Position numbers and translations under genes: made by a program
Shown: piece by piece, positions 44,046 through 52,210 of the stretch
How the letters are laid out: every line of letters begins with the position of its first letter
How positions within the stretch are numbered: the first letter of the stretch is position 1
Notes under the pieces: model-generated
The model's database searches: none
Seen by the model: the letters and a program-made list of their open reading frames with translations, nothing else
Told to the model about the DNA's origin: nothing
Assembly: GCF_027923225.1 (NCBI RefSeq)
Contig: NZ_BSDI01000016.1
Location: forward strand, 62,001-126,000
Length of the DNA stretch: 64,000 bases
Direction: 5' to 3'
Source: Phytohabitans aurantiacus
GTDB lineage: Bacteria; Actinomycetota; Actinomycetes; Mycobacteriales; Micromonosporaceae

Positions 44046-45056
44046 TCACCCCTGTCGCTGCGTTTCACCCAAGGGTACGGCCGCATCGAGGGAAGTCTCG
44101 GGCTCGGTGAACCAACGCGTGTGCCGGCGCAGCTCAGCCCAGCGCCCAGCTGGCCCGCGGTCGCGCCCGGCGACCCGCGCACCGGTGACCTCGGTGCCGG
44201 CGCGCTTGGCCGCCTCTTGAGCCGCCTGCGGCAGCGAGCGCACGCCCTCATCCCGGCTGAGCGCCCGCGCCTCGCCGGCTCCCAGCGCCGCGAGCGCGGT
44301 CGGCAGGAGCGCCGCGGCGGCTGCCGCGTATCCGGCGGCCGACGGGTGGAACTTGTCCCAGGCGAACATGCGGGTCGGCTCGGCCCTGAACTTGGGCCCG
44401 AGCAGGTCGGCGAGCGACACCGTGCGGGCGCCGGCCTCGACCACCGCCACGGTCTGCGCCCTCGCCAACTGGCGGCTCCAGTGCCGGGCCAGCCACCGGA
44501 GCGGCGGCTTGATCGGCTGGATGGTGCTCAGGTCGGGACACGTGCCGACCACCACCTCGACGCCGCTGGCACGCAGATCGCGTACCGCGTTGACGAGATG
44601 GCGCACAGCGCTGCTGAACGATGAACGGTGCGTGACGTCGTTGCCGCCGATCAGGATGATCGCCAGATCTGGCCGTACCTCCAGCGCGGCCTCGACCTGC
44701 GGCGGGAGGCCGGCGGACGTCACGCCGACCACCGCGAAGCGGTACAGCCGCACCGGCCGGTGCAGCCGGCGCGAGATCATCATCGCGAGCAGCACGCCCG
44801 GCGTCTCCCGGGACCGGTGCACGCCGTAGCCGGCGGCCGACGAATCGCCCAGCACGACAAGTGTGATCGGCGGACCCGGCAGCTTGGCGCCGTAGATACC
44901 GTCGCCGCGCGGCGGCGGCCCTTCCGCCATCGGAATGATCCGGCGTGCGCGCTGCGCCTGCGCCGCGAGCAGCCCCAACACGCTTCCCGTAGCCACCACG
45001 GCCACCCCCGCGGTGGCCGCCATCGCCTTGGCGACCCGCCAACCGGTCCAACTCAT
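44046..45056 (-). CDS. SGNH/GDSL hydrolase (first of tandem pair)
   Basis: 336 residues. Signal or anchor helix about 11-32; block I GDSSAAGYG (near 67-75); block III GGNDVTH; block V DKFHPSAAGY. A 75-residue Arg/Ala-rich tail follows the catalytic domain, absent from its downstream paralogue. It is predicted to be an exported ester hydrolase of the same type. ATG 45054-45056 is chosen from alignment with the paralogue start (MSW); translation could also begin upstream at 45101. Ten bases separate the pair. Confidence 0.88.
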   Translation of the reverse strand: MSWTGWRVAKAMAATAGVAVVATGSVLGLLAAQAQRARRIIPMAEGPPPRGDGIYGAKLPGPPITLVVLGDSSAAGYGVHRSRETPGVLLAMMISRRLHRPVRLYRFAVVGVTSAGLPPQVEAALEVRPDLAIILIGGNDVTHRSSFSSAVRHLVNAVRDLRASGVEVVVGTCPDLSTIQPIKPPLRWLARHWSRQLARAQTVAVVEAGARTVSLADLLGPKFRAEPTRMFAWDKFHPSAAGYAAAAAALLPTALAALGAGEARALSRDEGVRSLPQAAQEAAKRAGTEVTGARVAGRDRGPAGRWAELRRHTRWFTEPETSLDAAVPLGETQRQG

Positions 45057-45128
45057 CTGTGCCCCCCTGTGGCTTACGAGGTTATCGCGACGCCACGACA
45101 CGATTGAGTCTTGCGCGGCCGGGGCACC

Positions 45129-45491
45129 ATGGGAGACATGGGTAGGACCTTGAAGCGAGCCGCGGCGTTCAGCGCGCTCGGGCGGGCGATCACCGCGGGG
45201 GCGCGCGGCGGGCCGTCGATCGGCAAGCGGCTGGCCGCCCTGCCACGCATGATCAAAGCGACGATGAAGGGCGAGTACGACGGTGGGCTCCGGCTGGCGC
45301 TCATGTCGGCCGCGATGATCTACGTCGCATCCCCGATCGACGCGGTGCCCGAGGCGCTGCTGCTCGTGCTCGGCCTCGCCGACGACGCTCTCGTGATCAC
45401 CTGGCTGGCCGGTGCCGTGCTGGCCGAGACCGAACGGTTCCTGACCTGGGAGGCGCGCCGCGAGAGCGTCATTCCGGGCACCGTACTCTGA
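45129..45491 (+). CDS. DUF1232 (YkvA-like) membrane protein
   Basis: 120 residues. The DUF1232 core is present, with ALMSAAMIYVASPIDAVPE followed by a hydrophobic segment, which together give one or two membrane helices. Function unknown. ATG 45129 is preferred; ATG 45138 is possible but has GGGAG only two bases away. The end of the gene supplies the TACTCT promoter box of the following cystathionine beta-synthase gene. Confidence 0.75.
   Translation: MGDMGRTLKRAAAFSALGRAITAGARGGPSIGKRLAALPRMIKATMKGEYDGGLRLALMSAAMIYVASPIDAVPEALLLVLGLADDALVITWLAGAVLAETERFLTWEARRESVIPGTVL
45484..45489 (+). promoter_or_regulatory. -10 box (TACTCT), leaderless start of cbs
   Basis: TACTCT covers the last codons of the DUF1232 gene and ends six bases before GTG 45496. 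Confidence 0.5.
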
Positions 45492-45495
45492 GCTG

Positions 45496-46869
45496 GTGCA
45501 CTACTACGACAACGTCGTCGAACTGATCGGCAACACTCCCCTGGTCAAGCTGCGCAACGTGACCGCCGGCATCCCGGCGACCGTGCTGGCCAAGGTCGAG
45601 TACCTCAACCCCGGCGGGTCCGTCAAAGACCGGATCGCGCTGCGCATGGTCGAAGAGGCCGAGCAGGCCGGCCTGCTCAAGCCCGGAGGCACGATCGTCG
45701 AGCCCACCAGCGGTAACACCGGCGTCGGGCTCGCGCTCGTCGCGCAGCTGCGCGGGTACCGCTGCGTGTTCGTCTGCCCCGACAAGGTGAGCCAGGACAA
45801 GCAGGACGTGCTCCGGGCGTACGGCGCTGAGGTGGTGGTCTGCCCCACCGCGGTCGCTCCCGAAGACCCCCGCTCGTACTACAACGTCTCTGACCGCCTC
45901 GCCCGTGAGATCCCCGGTGCGTGGAAGCCCGACCAGTACTCCAACCAGGCCAATCCGCGCTCGCACTACGAGACCACCGGTCCGGAGCTGTGGAAGCAGA
46001 CCGACGGCCGGATCACGCACTTCGTGGCGGGGGTCGGCACCGGCGGCACGATCTCGGGCGTCGGCCGGTACCTGAAGGAGGCCTCCGGAGGCGCGGTGCG
46101 CATCGTCGGCGCCGACCCGGAGGGCTCGGTGTACTCCGGCGGCACCGGCCGGCCGTACCTCGTCGAAGGGGTCGGCGAGGACTTCTGGCCGGAGACGTAC
46201 GACCGGACGGTGTGCGACGAGATCGTCGAGGTCTCCGACAAGACGTCGTTCGAGCTGACCCGGCGTCTGGCGCGCGAGGAAGGGCTGCTGGTCGGCGGTT
46301 CGTGCGGGATGGCGGTCGCCGCCGCGCTGGAGGTGGCCCGCCGCGGCACGCCCGACGACGTGGTGGTCGTCCTGCTGCCCGACGGTGGCCGTGGGTACCT
46401 CTCGAAGCTCTTCAACGACGAGTGGATGGCCCGGTACGGCTTCCTCGAGACCGGCACCGCCGAGCCGACCGTGTCGGACGCCCTGTCGAGCAAGCCGGGC
46501 GGGATGCCGTCGCTCGTGCACGTGCACCCGACCGAGACGGTGCGCGATGCGATCGACTACATGCGCGAGTACGGCGTCTCCCAGTTGCCGGTGCTGAAGG
46601 CGGAGCCGCCCGTCGTGACCGGTGAGGTGGCAGGCTCGATAGCGGAGAAGGACCTGCTCGACGCGCTCTTCACGGGGCGGGCACACCTGCACGACACGAT
46701 CGAGCGCCACATGGGCCCGGCGCTGCCCATGATCGGCGTCGGCCAGCCCGTCGGCGAGGCCGTCCGCCTGCTCGAAAAGGCCGACGCCGCCCTGGTCCTG
46801 GTAGACGGCAAACCCACCGGCGTGCTAACCCGCCAAGACCTGCTAGCCCACCTAGGCACCACCCCGTAG
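45496..46869 (+). CDS. cbs: Cystathionine beta-synthase
   Basis: 457 residues. A PLP-dependent core of about 320 residues carries the Schiff-base Lys44 in NPGGSVKDRIA, PTSGNTGVGLAL, and the phosphate cup GVGTGGTISGVG. A C-terminal pair of CBS domains (about 335-455) makes up the regulatory Bateman module. It condenses serine and homocysteine to cystathionine in reverse transsulfuration. The long YYNVSDRLAREIPGAWKPDQYSN insert is typical of CBS rather than cysteine synthase. The GTG start follows TACTCT by six bases and is probably leaderless. Confidence 0.94.
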   Translation: MHYYDNVVELIGNTPLVKLRNVTAGIPATVLAKVEYLNPGGSVKDRIALRMVEEAEQAGLLKPGGTIVEPTSGNTGVGLALVAQLRGYRCVFVCPDKVSQDKQDVLRAYGAEVVVCPTAVAPEDPRSYYNVSDRLAREIPGAWKPDQYSNQANPRSHYETTGPELWKQTDGRITHFVAGVGTGGTISGVGRYLKEASGGAVRIVGADPEGSVYSGGTGRPYLVEGVGEDFWPETYDRTVCDEIVEVSDKTSFELTRRLAREEGLLVGGSCGMAVAAALEVARRGTPDDVVVVLLPDGGRGYLSKLFNDEWMARYGFLETGTAEPTVSDALSSKPGGMPSLVHVHPTETVRDAIDYMREYGVSQLPVLKAEPPVVTGEVAGSIAEKDLLDALFTGRAHLHDTIERHMGPALPMIGVGQPVGEAVRLLEKADAALVLVDGKPTGVLTRQDLLAHLGTTP

Positions 46870-46975
46870 CTCACCTGGCCCCGCCGCTGCCCGCGCCGCG
46901 CCGCGCTCGCGCCGCGCTCGCGCCCGGCCGCGCCGCCTGCGCCGCGCCCGGCCGCGCGCCGCCCCTCTCTCCGCC

Positions 46976-47031
46976 GATCAAGGGCGAACGCACGTGGTTC
47001 GATCTCTTTTCGCGTGCATTCGCCCTTGATC
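46976..47031. repeat. Palindromic repeat family B, copy 1
   Basis: 19-base arms (46976-46994 and 47013-47031) beginning GATCAAGGGCGAA pair with one mismatch around an 18-base loop. Arm sequence is unrelated to family A. It lies 107 bases after the cbs stop. Confidence 0.85.
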
Positions 47032-47144
47032 GATGGAGATCTCCTTGATCGACGCGCCGTCGTGGCCAGGGCCAGCCGCCGGGTTAGACGGGTTGGCGGC
47101 GGCGTATCGCCGTGCTCTGCGCGCCGATCAAGGCCATTCGCATG

Positions 47145-47201
47145 GATCAAGGGCGAATGCACGCGGATATGCGATCAAACCGCGTGCATACGCCCTTGAT
47201 C
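47145..47201. repeat. Palindromic repeat family B, copy 2
   Basis: 21-base arms (47145-47165 and 47181-47201) with one mismatch flank a 15-base loop. The arm shares 18 of 19 bases with copy 1, while the loops differ. This suggests arms are conserved by function or by mobility. Confidence 0.85.
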
Positions 47202-47316
47202 GGCGCAACGGGCGTGGCGACGCGCCGTGCTGGGCTGGCCTGGGGGCGGACGTACGCGGGGAAGAGATCGAACCGCGGACGTCGCGGTAGCTCGGAATCT
47301 TCTGGAATGGATCTGT

Positions 47317-47952
47317 CTAGGGAGTAGGTGGGAGGGCGGCGGCGGCCTTCGTCAAGGCCGCGAAGGCGTCTCCCAAGCGCCAGGCGGCGCGGTCGCGGGG
47401 GCCGACCGGGTTGGAGATCGTGCGTAGCTCGGCGAACGGCAGGCCCGCAGCCGTGGCGGCGCAGGCGACGCCGTATCCCTCCATGGCCTCGGCCACGGCC
47501 GACGGGTAGCGGGCGACAAGTGCCTGGGCGCCCTCGGCCGTGCCGGTCACGGTGTTGACCGTCAGGACGTCGCCGGCGATGGCGTGCGGCAGTGCCGCCT
47601 GGAGCGCCGCCAGCAGCGTTTCGTCGGCGGTGGCGATCGCGGAGCCGAAGCCCAGCTCGTCGAGCGGGATGAAGCCGTCGGGGGAGTCGGCGCCCAGGTC
47701 GGCGGCGATGCTGCGGACGGCGAGCACGGTGCTGCCGACGGGGGCCTGGCCGGGGAAGCCGCCGCCGATACCGGCGCTGAGGACCGCCCGAAATGGACGG
47801 CCGGCGGCCTCGGCCAGCGCGAGCAACCGCGCCGTGCCGGCTGCGGCGGCCGCGGCACCGACACCGACGGCCTCCACTGTGGACCCTGTGTTTGCGGCGG
47901 CGCGGATGGCGTCGGCTTCGGGGGCGACGGCGGTGACGATCAGGAGCGTCAT
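47317..47952 (-). CDS. mqnB: Futalosine hydrolase
   Basis: 211 residues of the nucleoside phosphorylase/hydrolase fold. LSAGIGGGFPG near residue 60 and VAEAMEGYGVA (about 155-165), the purine- and ribose-binding ExMEG element, are present. The length fits MqnB, which releases hypoxanthine from futalosine in the alternative menaquinone pathway. An MTA/SAH nucleosidase-like enzyme is the alternative. ATG 47950-47952 overlaps the MFS gene stop as ATGA. Other mqn genes are not in the window. Confidence 0.82.
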   Translation of the reverse strand: MTLLIVTAVAPEADAIRAAANTGSTVEAVGVGAAAAAAGTARLLALAEAAGRPFRAVLSAGIGGGFPGQAPVGSTVLAVRSIAADLGADSPDGFIPLDELGFGSAIATADETLLAALQAALPHAIAGDVLTVNTVTGTAEGAQALVARYPSAVAEAMEGYGVACAATAAGLPFAELRTISNPVGPRDRAAWRLGDAFAALTKAAAALPPTP

Positions 47953-49466
47953 GTCGGCGGGCCGGACGTTGGCCGGTACACGTGGAAGCCCGGTGGTGGG
48001 GTGGGTGAGACCGGCGTGTCGCTCTCGGGCTCCTTGCTGGCCGGCGCCGGAGATGGAGCTGGAGCCGCGGCGGGAGCGGGCTCCGGCTCGGGGTCGGCGG
48101 GCTCGTCGTGGGATGAGCGGCCGTTGAGCTTTTCCTTGCGCAGCGCGCCCGCCACCACCACGGCCCGCACCGCCGCCACGACCGCGAACACCGTGGCGAT
48201 CGCGATGCCGACCCGGCCGCCGAACGGGATCAGCCCCGCCGCGCCGCCCGCCACCCACGCGAGCATGAGCACGGTTTCGGAGCGCGCGAAGGCGCTGGCG
48301 CGCAGCCGGTCGGCGATGCGTTCCTGGATGGAGGCGTCGACCGCGAGCTTGGAGATGCCGCTCATGAAGCCGGTCACCAGGCAGAGCAGGACCACCATCG
48401 CGAGCGAGAACTTGAGGGTGGTCAACACCGCCACACCGGCTACGACGATCATCCCGCTGGACTGGAGCGCGGCGGGGCGGTGGATGTTCATGCGGGTGCC
48501 GAGGGCGGTGGCGAAGAAGCCGCCGATGACGAGCCCGCCGCCGGCCAGACCGAGCGCGGCCTCGTCGCCGATGTCGCGGCCGAGGAAGACCGTGGTCAGG
48601 GCGCCAGCCTTGATCGCGAACGCCAGGAACAGCAACAGGAATCCGTGCATGGCGCGCAGCGCGGCACTGCCGACGAGCGTCGACGTGACCAGGCGGCCGG
48701 TCAGGGCGCGTTCGCCGCGCCGCAGGCCCATGATCGAGAACCGTGGCGGGACGGTCTCGGGTGGATCGGAGTCGGCGCGAGGTGGGAGCCGAAGCGCGAT
48801 CACCATGCCGACGAGGAAGATCACCGAGGCGACCCGCAGTGGCCACTGTGGCCCGATCTTGAATGCTGCGAGCCCCAGCGGTGTCACCACGGCGCCCGCG
48901 ATCATGCCGTACACGCCGGCGCGGGCGGCCGCCTGGGACAGCCCCATGCCGCCAGGAAGCAGCCGGGGCACGGCCGCGGAGCGGGCCACGCCGTACGCGC
49001 GGGAGAGGGCCAGCACGCCGAAGGCCGCCGGGTACAGGCCAAAACCGTGGATGTAGTCGGACATCAGCCACGCGAGGAAGGCGCGGCCGAGCATCGTGGC
49101 GGCGAGGGCGTATCGCCGGCCGTGCCGGAAATGGTCGAGTAGTGGCCCGGCAACGGGTGCCAGCAGCGCGAACGGGATCATCGTGATCAGCAGGTAGAGC
49201 GCGACCCCGCTGCGCGCCTCGCCGAGCGGCACGCTGAAGAAGATGGTGCCGGCCAGCCCGATCGCGATAAGGGTGTCGCCCGCGTACGAGGCGGCGTGCA
49301 GGTCGAGCAGGCGGGTCATGCCGACCTCACCACCGGCACCCTTTTCGCGTACCTGGCCGACCTTGCGGGTCACCCATTTGCCGCCGGTCAGCGATCCACG
49401 GACAGCCATCCGTGTCGTCCGGATCGCCGAGCCGACGGCTCGCCCGGCAGATGGCAACAGCGGCAT
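47949..49466 (-). CDS. MFS transporter
   Basis: 505 residues. A basic N-terminal tail of about 45 residues leads into 12 predicted helices. An MFS-like cytoplasmic loop with DHFRHGRRYALA follows helix 2, and a second long loop carries a Pro/Ala/Glu-rich C-terminal tail (about 445-505). Substrate unknown. It is translationally coupled to mqnB downstream, which hints at a link with nucleoside or menaquinone precursors, but this is weak. ATG 49464-49466 is divergent from DUF3027, 32 bases away. Confidence 0.83.
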   Translation of the reverse strand: MPLLPSAGRAVGSAIRTTRMAVRGSLTGGKWVTRKVGQVREKGAGGEVGMTRLLDLHAASYAGDTLIAIGLAGTIFFSVPLGEARSGVALYLLITMIPFALLAPVAGPLLDHFRHGRRYALAATMLGRAFLAWLMSDYIHGFGLYPAAFGVLALSRAYGVARSAAVPRLLPGGMGLSQAAARAGVYGMIAGAVVTPLGLAAFKIGPQWPLRVASVIFLVGMVIALRLPPRADSDPPETVPPRFSIMGLRRGERALTGRLVTSTLVGSAALRAMHGFLLLFLAFAIKAGALTTVFLGRDIGDEAALGLAGGGLVIGGFFATALGTRMNIHRPAALQSSGMIVVAGVAVLTTLKFSLAMVVLLCLVTGFMSGISKLAVDASIQERIADRLRASAFARSETVLMLAWVAGGAAGLIPFGGRVGIAIATVFAVVAAVRAVVVAGALRKEKLNGRSSHDEPADPEPEPAPAAAPAPSPAPASKEPESDTPVSPTPPPGFHVYRPTSGPPT

Positions 49467-49498
49467 CTCTTCATTCTGGCCTATGAAACAATGTCCGA

Positions 49499-50317
49499 GT
49501 GACCAGGACGTCCGCCACACGCGCTGCCCGACTCGACCAGGTATGTGCCGATGCCGTCGATCTGGCGCGCGGGGCCATCACCGAAGTCGAGCCTTCCGAC
49601 GTGGGCGACCACCTGGAAGCGGTGGCCGAGGGCGACCGGTTGGTGACCCACTTCTTCGAGTGTCACCTCGCTGGATACCGCGGGTGGCGGTGGGCGGTCA
49701 CCGTGACCCGGGTGCCGCGCAGCAAGCACGTCACCGTGTGCGAGACCGTCCTGCTGCCCGGCCCCGATGCGCTGCTGGCCCCGGGTTGGGTGCCGTGGCA
49801 CGAGCGGCTGCAGCCGGGCGACCTGGGCGTGGGCGATCTGCTGCCGACGCCAGCGGACGACGATCGGCTCGCACCGGGATACACGCTGTCCGACGACCCG
49901 GCCGTCGAAGAGGTCTCCTGGGAGTTGGGCCTCGGCCGTCCCCGGGTGATGTCCCTGGAGGGCCGGCTCGACGCGGCGCAGCGCTGGTACGACGGCGACG
50001 CCGGGCCGGAGGCTCCGATCTCGGTGGCGGCGCCGAGGACGGCGCGGTGCGGGTCGTGCGGGTTCTATTTGCCGCTCGCCGGTTCGCTCCGGCAGTCGTT
50101 CGGGGCTTGCGGCAACCTGTACGCGCCTGATGACGGGCGTGTCGTCAGCGTCGATCACGGCTGTGGCGCGCACTCCGAGGCGCTTCGCGAGCCCGAGGCT
50201 CCGGTCGAGGAACTGCCGACCGTGTACGACGACAATGAGGTCGAGGCGGTCGCGGTCAGCCGCGCGCCCGGCTCGGTCGAGGCCACCGAGCCCGCCGAGC
50301 ACTACGGCCACGGCTAA
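49499..50317 (+). CDS. DUF3027 family protein
   Basis: 272 residues. DUF3027 is restricted to actinobacteria. Its conserved blocks are visible: HFFECHLAGYRGWRWAVTV, the segment VPWHERLQPGDLGVGDLLP, and a C-terminal CGSCGF...CGN zinc-ribbon-like pair followed by HGCGAHSE. No membrane segment. Function unknown. The GTG start at 49499 lacks a ribosome site and is probably leaderless. A family A palindrome begins four bases after the TAA stop. Confidence 0.88.
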   Translation: MTRTSATRAARLDQVCADAVDLARGAITEVEPSDVGDHLEAVAEGDRLVTHFFECHLAGYRGWRWAVTVTRVPRSKHVTVCETVLLPGPDALLAPGWVPWHERLQPGDLGVGDLLPTPADDDRLAPGYTLSDDPAVEEVSWELGLGRPRVMSLEGRLDAAQRWYDGDAGPEAPISVAAPRTARCGSCGFYLPLAGSLRQSFGACGNLYAPDDGRVVSVDHGCGAHSEALREPEAPVEELPTVYDDNEVEAVAVSRAPGSVEATEPAEHYGHG

Positions 50318-50320
50318 GAC

Positions 50321-50380
50321 TTCGTGATCAGGGCGTCCCTCAAGTCGCTCTAACGCCTTCAGGGACGCCCTGATCACGAA
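50321..50380. repeat. Palindromic repeat family A, copy 3
   Basis: 24-base arms (50321-50344 and 50357-50380) pair with a single mismatch around a 12-base loop. It lies between the convergent DUF3027 and DUF2530 genes. The DUF2530 TGA stop (50374-50376) is inside the right arm. Structure and position match a bidirectional terminator. Confidence 0.9.
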
Positions 50381-50628
50381 GGATCGGCACGGCGGCGCCG
50401 GCGGTTGGCGTCGTGGCGGAGCATCACGGCCAGGCCCAGGAAGCCGAGTAGGAAGCCCGCTAGGCAGGTCCACAGCCAATCGGTGCGGTCGTGGTCGGCC
50501 AGCCAGTCGCGGAAGAAGATCAGCAGTACCAGGCCGGCCAGCGCCCAGATGACGATGCCCGCGACCGCGAACGGCACCATCGGTGGGTCGAGGGGCGCGA
50601 CCCGGCGCGGCTCGTCTTGATCAGACAC
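50374..50628 (-). CDS. DUF2530 small membrane protein
   Basis: 84 residues, two membrane helices (about 20-40 and 51-70) and a basic C-terminal tail (RHDANRRRRR). Matches DUF2530, an actinobacterial family of unknown function that often neighbours DUF3027 and the purine permease. GTG 50626-50628 is chosen: TACTCT lies six bases upstream, so the mRNA is leaderless. Its stop codon lies inside the family A palindrome. Confidence 0.82.
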   Translation of the reverse strand: MSDQDEPRRVAPLDPPMVPFAVAGIVIWALAGLVLLIFFRDWLADHDRTDWLWTCLAGFLLGFLGLAVMLRHDANRRRRRADPS

Positions 50629-50634
50629 CAGCCA

Positions 50635-50640
50635 AGAGTA
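50635..50640 (-). promoter_or_regulatory. -10 box (TACTCT), leaderless start
   Basis: On the minus strand TACTCT ends six bases before GTG of DUF2530. It shares the divergent gap with the purine permease, where an ATGATCAT palindrome occurs at 50708-50715. Confidence 0.5.
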
Positions 50641-50728
50641 CGGCTTTGTAACGCGAGGGTGCTTCCTCGGTGCCCTTGTGATCTGGGACGATGCGCGCAA
50701 TCGTATCCATGATCATAGGTGAGGTTCC

Positions 50729-52141
50729 ATGGACCGCTTCGACCGGTTCTTTGAGATATCCGCCCGCGGCTCGACGCTGACCCGGGAGATCCGTGGCGGA
50801 TTGGCCACCTTCTTCACGATGGCGTACATCGTCGTGCTGAACCCGCTCATCCTGTTCGGTTCGGCTGACGGCGACGGTGCCAAGCTCGCCATTCCCGCGG
50901 TGGCCGCCGCGACCGCGCTGGTCGCGGGCGTGATGACGATCCTCATGGGCGTCGTGGCCCGCTTCCCGCTCGCGCTGGCCGCCGGCCTCGGCGTCAACGC
51001 CCTGGTGGCGTACGAGATCGCGCCCGAGATGACGTGGGCCGACGCCATGGGCCTGGTGGTGATCGAAGGTGTGATCATCGCGATCCTGGTGCTCACCGGG
51101 CTGCGTACCGCCGTGTTCCGCTCGGTGCCGACGGAGCTCAAGACCGCGATCGGGGTAGGCATCGGCCTGTTCCTCGCTCTGATCGGCTTCGTCGACGCGG
51201 GCTTCGTCAAGGGCAACGCCGGTACGCCGCCGGTGGGCCTCGGCATCGGTGGCCTGCTGGTGACCTGGCCGTCGCTGGTGTTCGTGATCGGTCTGCTCGC
51301 CACGCTGGTGCTGGTCGTACGCCGGGTGAAGGGTGCCATCCTCATCGGCATCCTGGGCACGACGGTGCTCGCCGTCATCGTGGAGGCGATCGCGAACGTC
51401 GGCCCGGCCGGCGGCCCGCAGGGCAACCCGCACGGCTGGTCGCTCAACGTGCCGGAGTGGCCGTCGACCTGGGACGCGACCCCCGACCTGTCGCTGCTCG
51501 GCAACTTCAACGTGCTTGGTGCCTGGGACCGGGCCGGCGTTCTGGTCACGCTGATGTTCGTGTTCACCCTGCTGCTCACCGACTTCTTCGACACGATGGG
51601 CACGATGGTCGCGGTGGGCCAGGAGGGCGGCATGCTCGACGACCGCGGCATGCCTCCGCGTACCCGGGAGATCCTGCTCGTCGACTCGGTGGCCGCCGCC
51701 GCGGGTGGTGCCGCGAGCGTGTCGAGCAACACCTCGTACATCGAGAGCGCCGCCGGTGTCGCGGAGGGTGCCCGGACCGGCGTGGCCAACCTGGTGACCG
51801 GCGCGCTCTTCCTGGTGGCGATGTTCCTGGCGCCGCTGGTGCAGGTGGTGCCGTTCGAGGCGGCCTCGGCAGCGTTGGTGATCGTCGGCTTCCTGATGAT
51901 GACCGCGGTACGCCAGATCGACTGGACCAACTACGAGATCGCCATCCCGGCGTTCCTGACGATCGTGCTGATGCCGTTCACGTACTCGATCTCGAACGGG
52001 ATCGGCGCGGGCGTCATCTCCTACGTGCTGCTGAAGGTCGCGAGCGGAAAGGCTCGCCAGGTGCACCCGCTCCTGTATGCCGTGGCCGCACTCTTCGTGC
52101 TGTACTTCTTGCGCGGTCCCATCGAGACGTGGCTCTTCTGA
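50729..52141 (+). CDS. NCS2 family purine permease (AzgA/PbuG-like)
   Basis: 470 residues with 12-14 membrane helices. Family markers include the N-terminal FFTMAYIVVLNPLIL, LGVNALVAYEIAPEMTWADAMG (sliding helix), LLLTDFFDTMGTMVAVG with the substrate-binding acidic residue, and SSNTSYIESAAGVAEGART. It imports hypoxanthine, guanine or adenine by proton symport. ATG 50729 has GTGAGG upstream. It lies just before the MarR gene but the two are probably separate units. Confidence 0.93.
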   Translation: MDRFDRFFEISARGSTLTREIRGGLATFFTMAYIVVLNPLILFGSADGDGAKLAIPAVAAATALVAGVMTILMGVVARFPLALAAGLGVNALVAYEIAPEMTWADAMGLVVIEGVIIAILVLTGLRTAVFRSVPTELKTAIGVGIGLFLALIGFVDAGFVKGNAGTPPVGLGIGGLLVTWPSLVFVIGLLATLVLVVRRVKGAILIGILGTTVLAVIVEAIANVGPAGGPQGNPHGWSLNVPEWPSTWDATPDLSLLGNFNVLGAWDRAGVLVTLMFVFTLLLTDFFDTMGTMVAVGQEGGMLDDRGMPPRTREILLVDSVAAAAGGAASVSSNTSYIESAAGVAEGARTGVANLVTGALFLVAMFLAPLVQVVPFEAASAALVIVGFLMMTAVRQIDWTNYEIAIPAFLTIVLMPFTYSISNGIGAGVISYVLLKVASGKARQVHPLLYAVAALFVLYFLRGPIETWLF

Positions 52142-52175
52142 GCCCAGCCCAGGGTGATCGCGATCATAACCAGTG

Positions 52176-52209
52176 GTCGTTAGCTTGGCTTATTAGCTAA
52201 GCTAACGAC
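52176..52209. promoter_or_regulatory. Probable MarR operator (inverted repeat)
   Basis: Perfect 11-base arms GTCGTTAGCTT (52176-52186) and AAGCTAACGAC (52199-52209) are separated by 12 bases. A nested palindrome TTAGCTAA lies at 52193-52200. It covers the -10 box and ends one base before the GTG of the marR-type gene. Steric repression of its own gene and the downstream MFS is the likely mode. Confidence 0.8.
52198..52203 (+). promoter_or_regulatory. -10 box (TAAGCT) inside the MarR operator
   Basis: TAAGCT ends seven bases before GTG 52211 and is wholly within the inverted repeat, so repressor and RNA polymerase would compete. Confidence 0.6.
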
Positions 52210-52210
52210 T

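Larger units (their letters stand above)
46870..47316. other. 447-base non-coding gap with repeat mosaic
   Basis: The first 105 bases are almost pure CG-rich low-complexity sequence (GCCGCGC-type). The rest holds two large hairpins of family B (46976-47031 and 47145-47201). It also has a half-arm around 47125-47140 and an inverted copy of the first hairpin's loop (GGTTCGATCTCTT at 46996-47008 against 47262-47274). Short reading frames here are repeat-derived and I reject them. The region separates the convergent cbs and mqnB genes. Confidence 0.75.

Noticed and set aside
46870..47316. Short frames of 60-85 residues in the repeat-rich gap
   Set aside because: They translate the palindrome arms on both strands and have no ribosome sites or homology I can recognise.
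52155..52166. TGATCGCGATCA palindrome after the purine permease
   Set aside because: Twelve-base perfect palindromes are expected now and then in this composition. It has no clear position relative to a promoter and may only be the end-of-gene hairpin.
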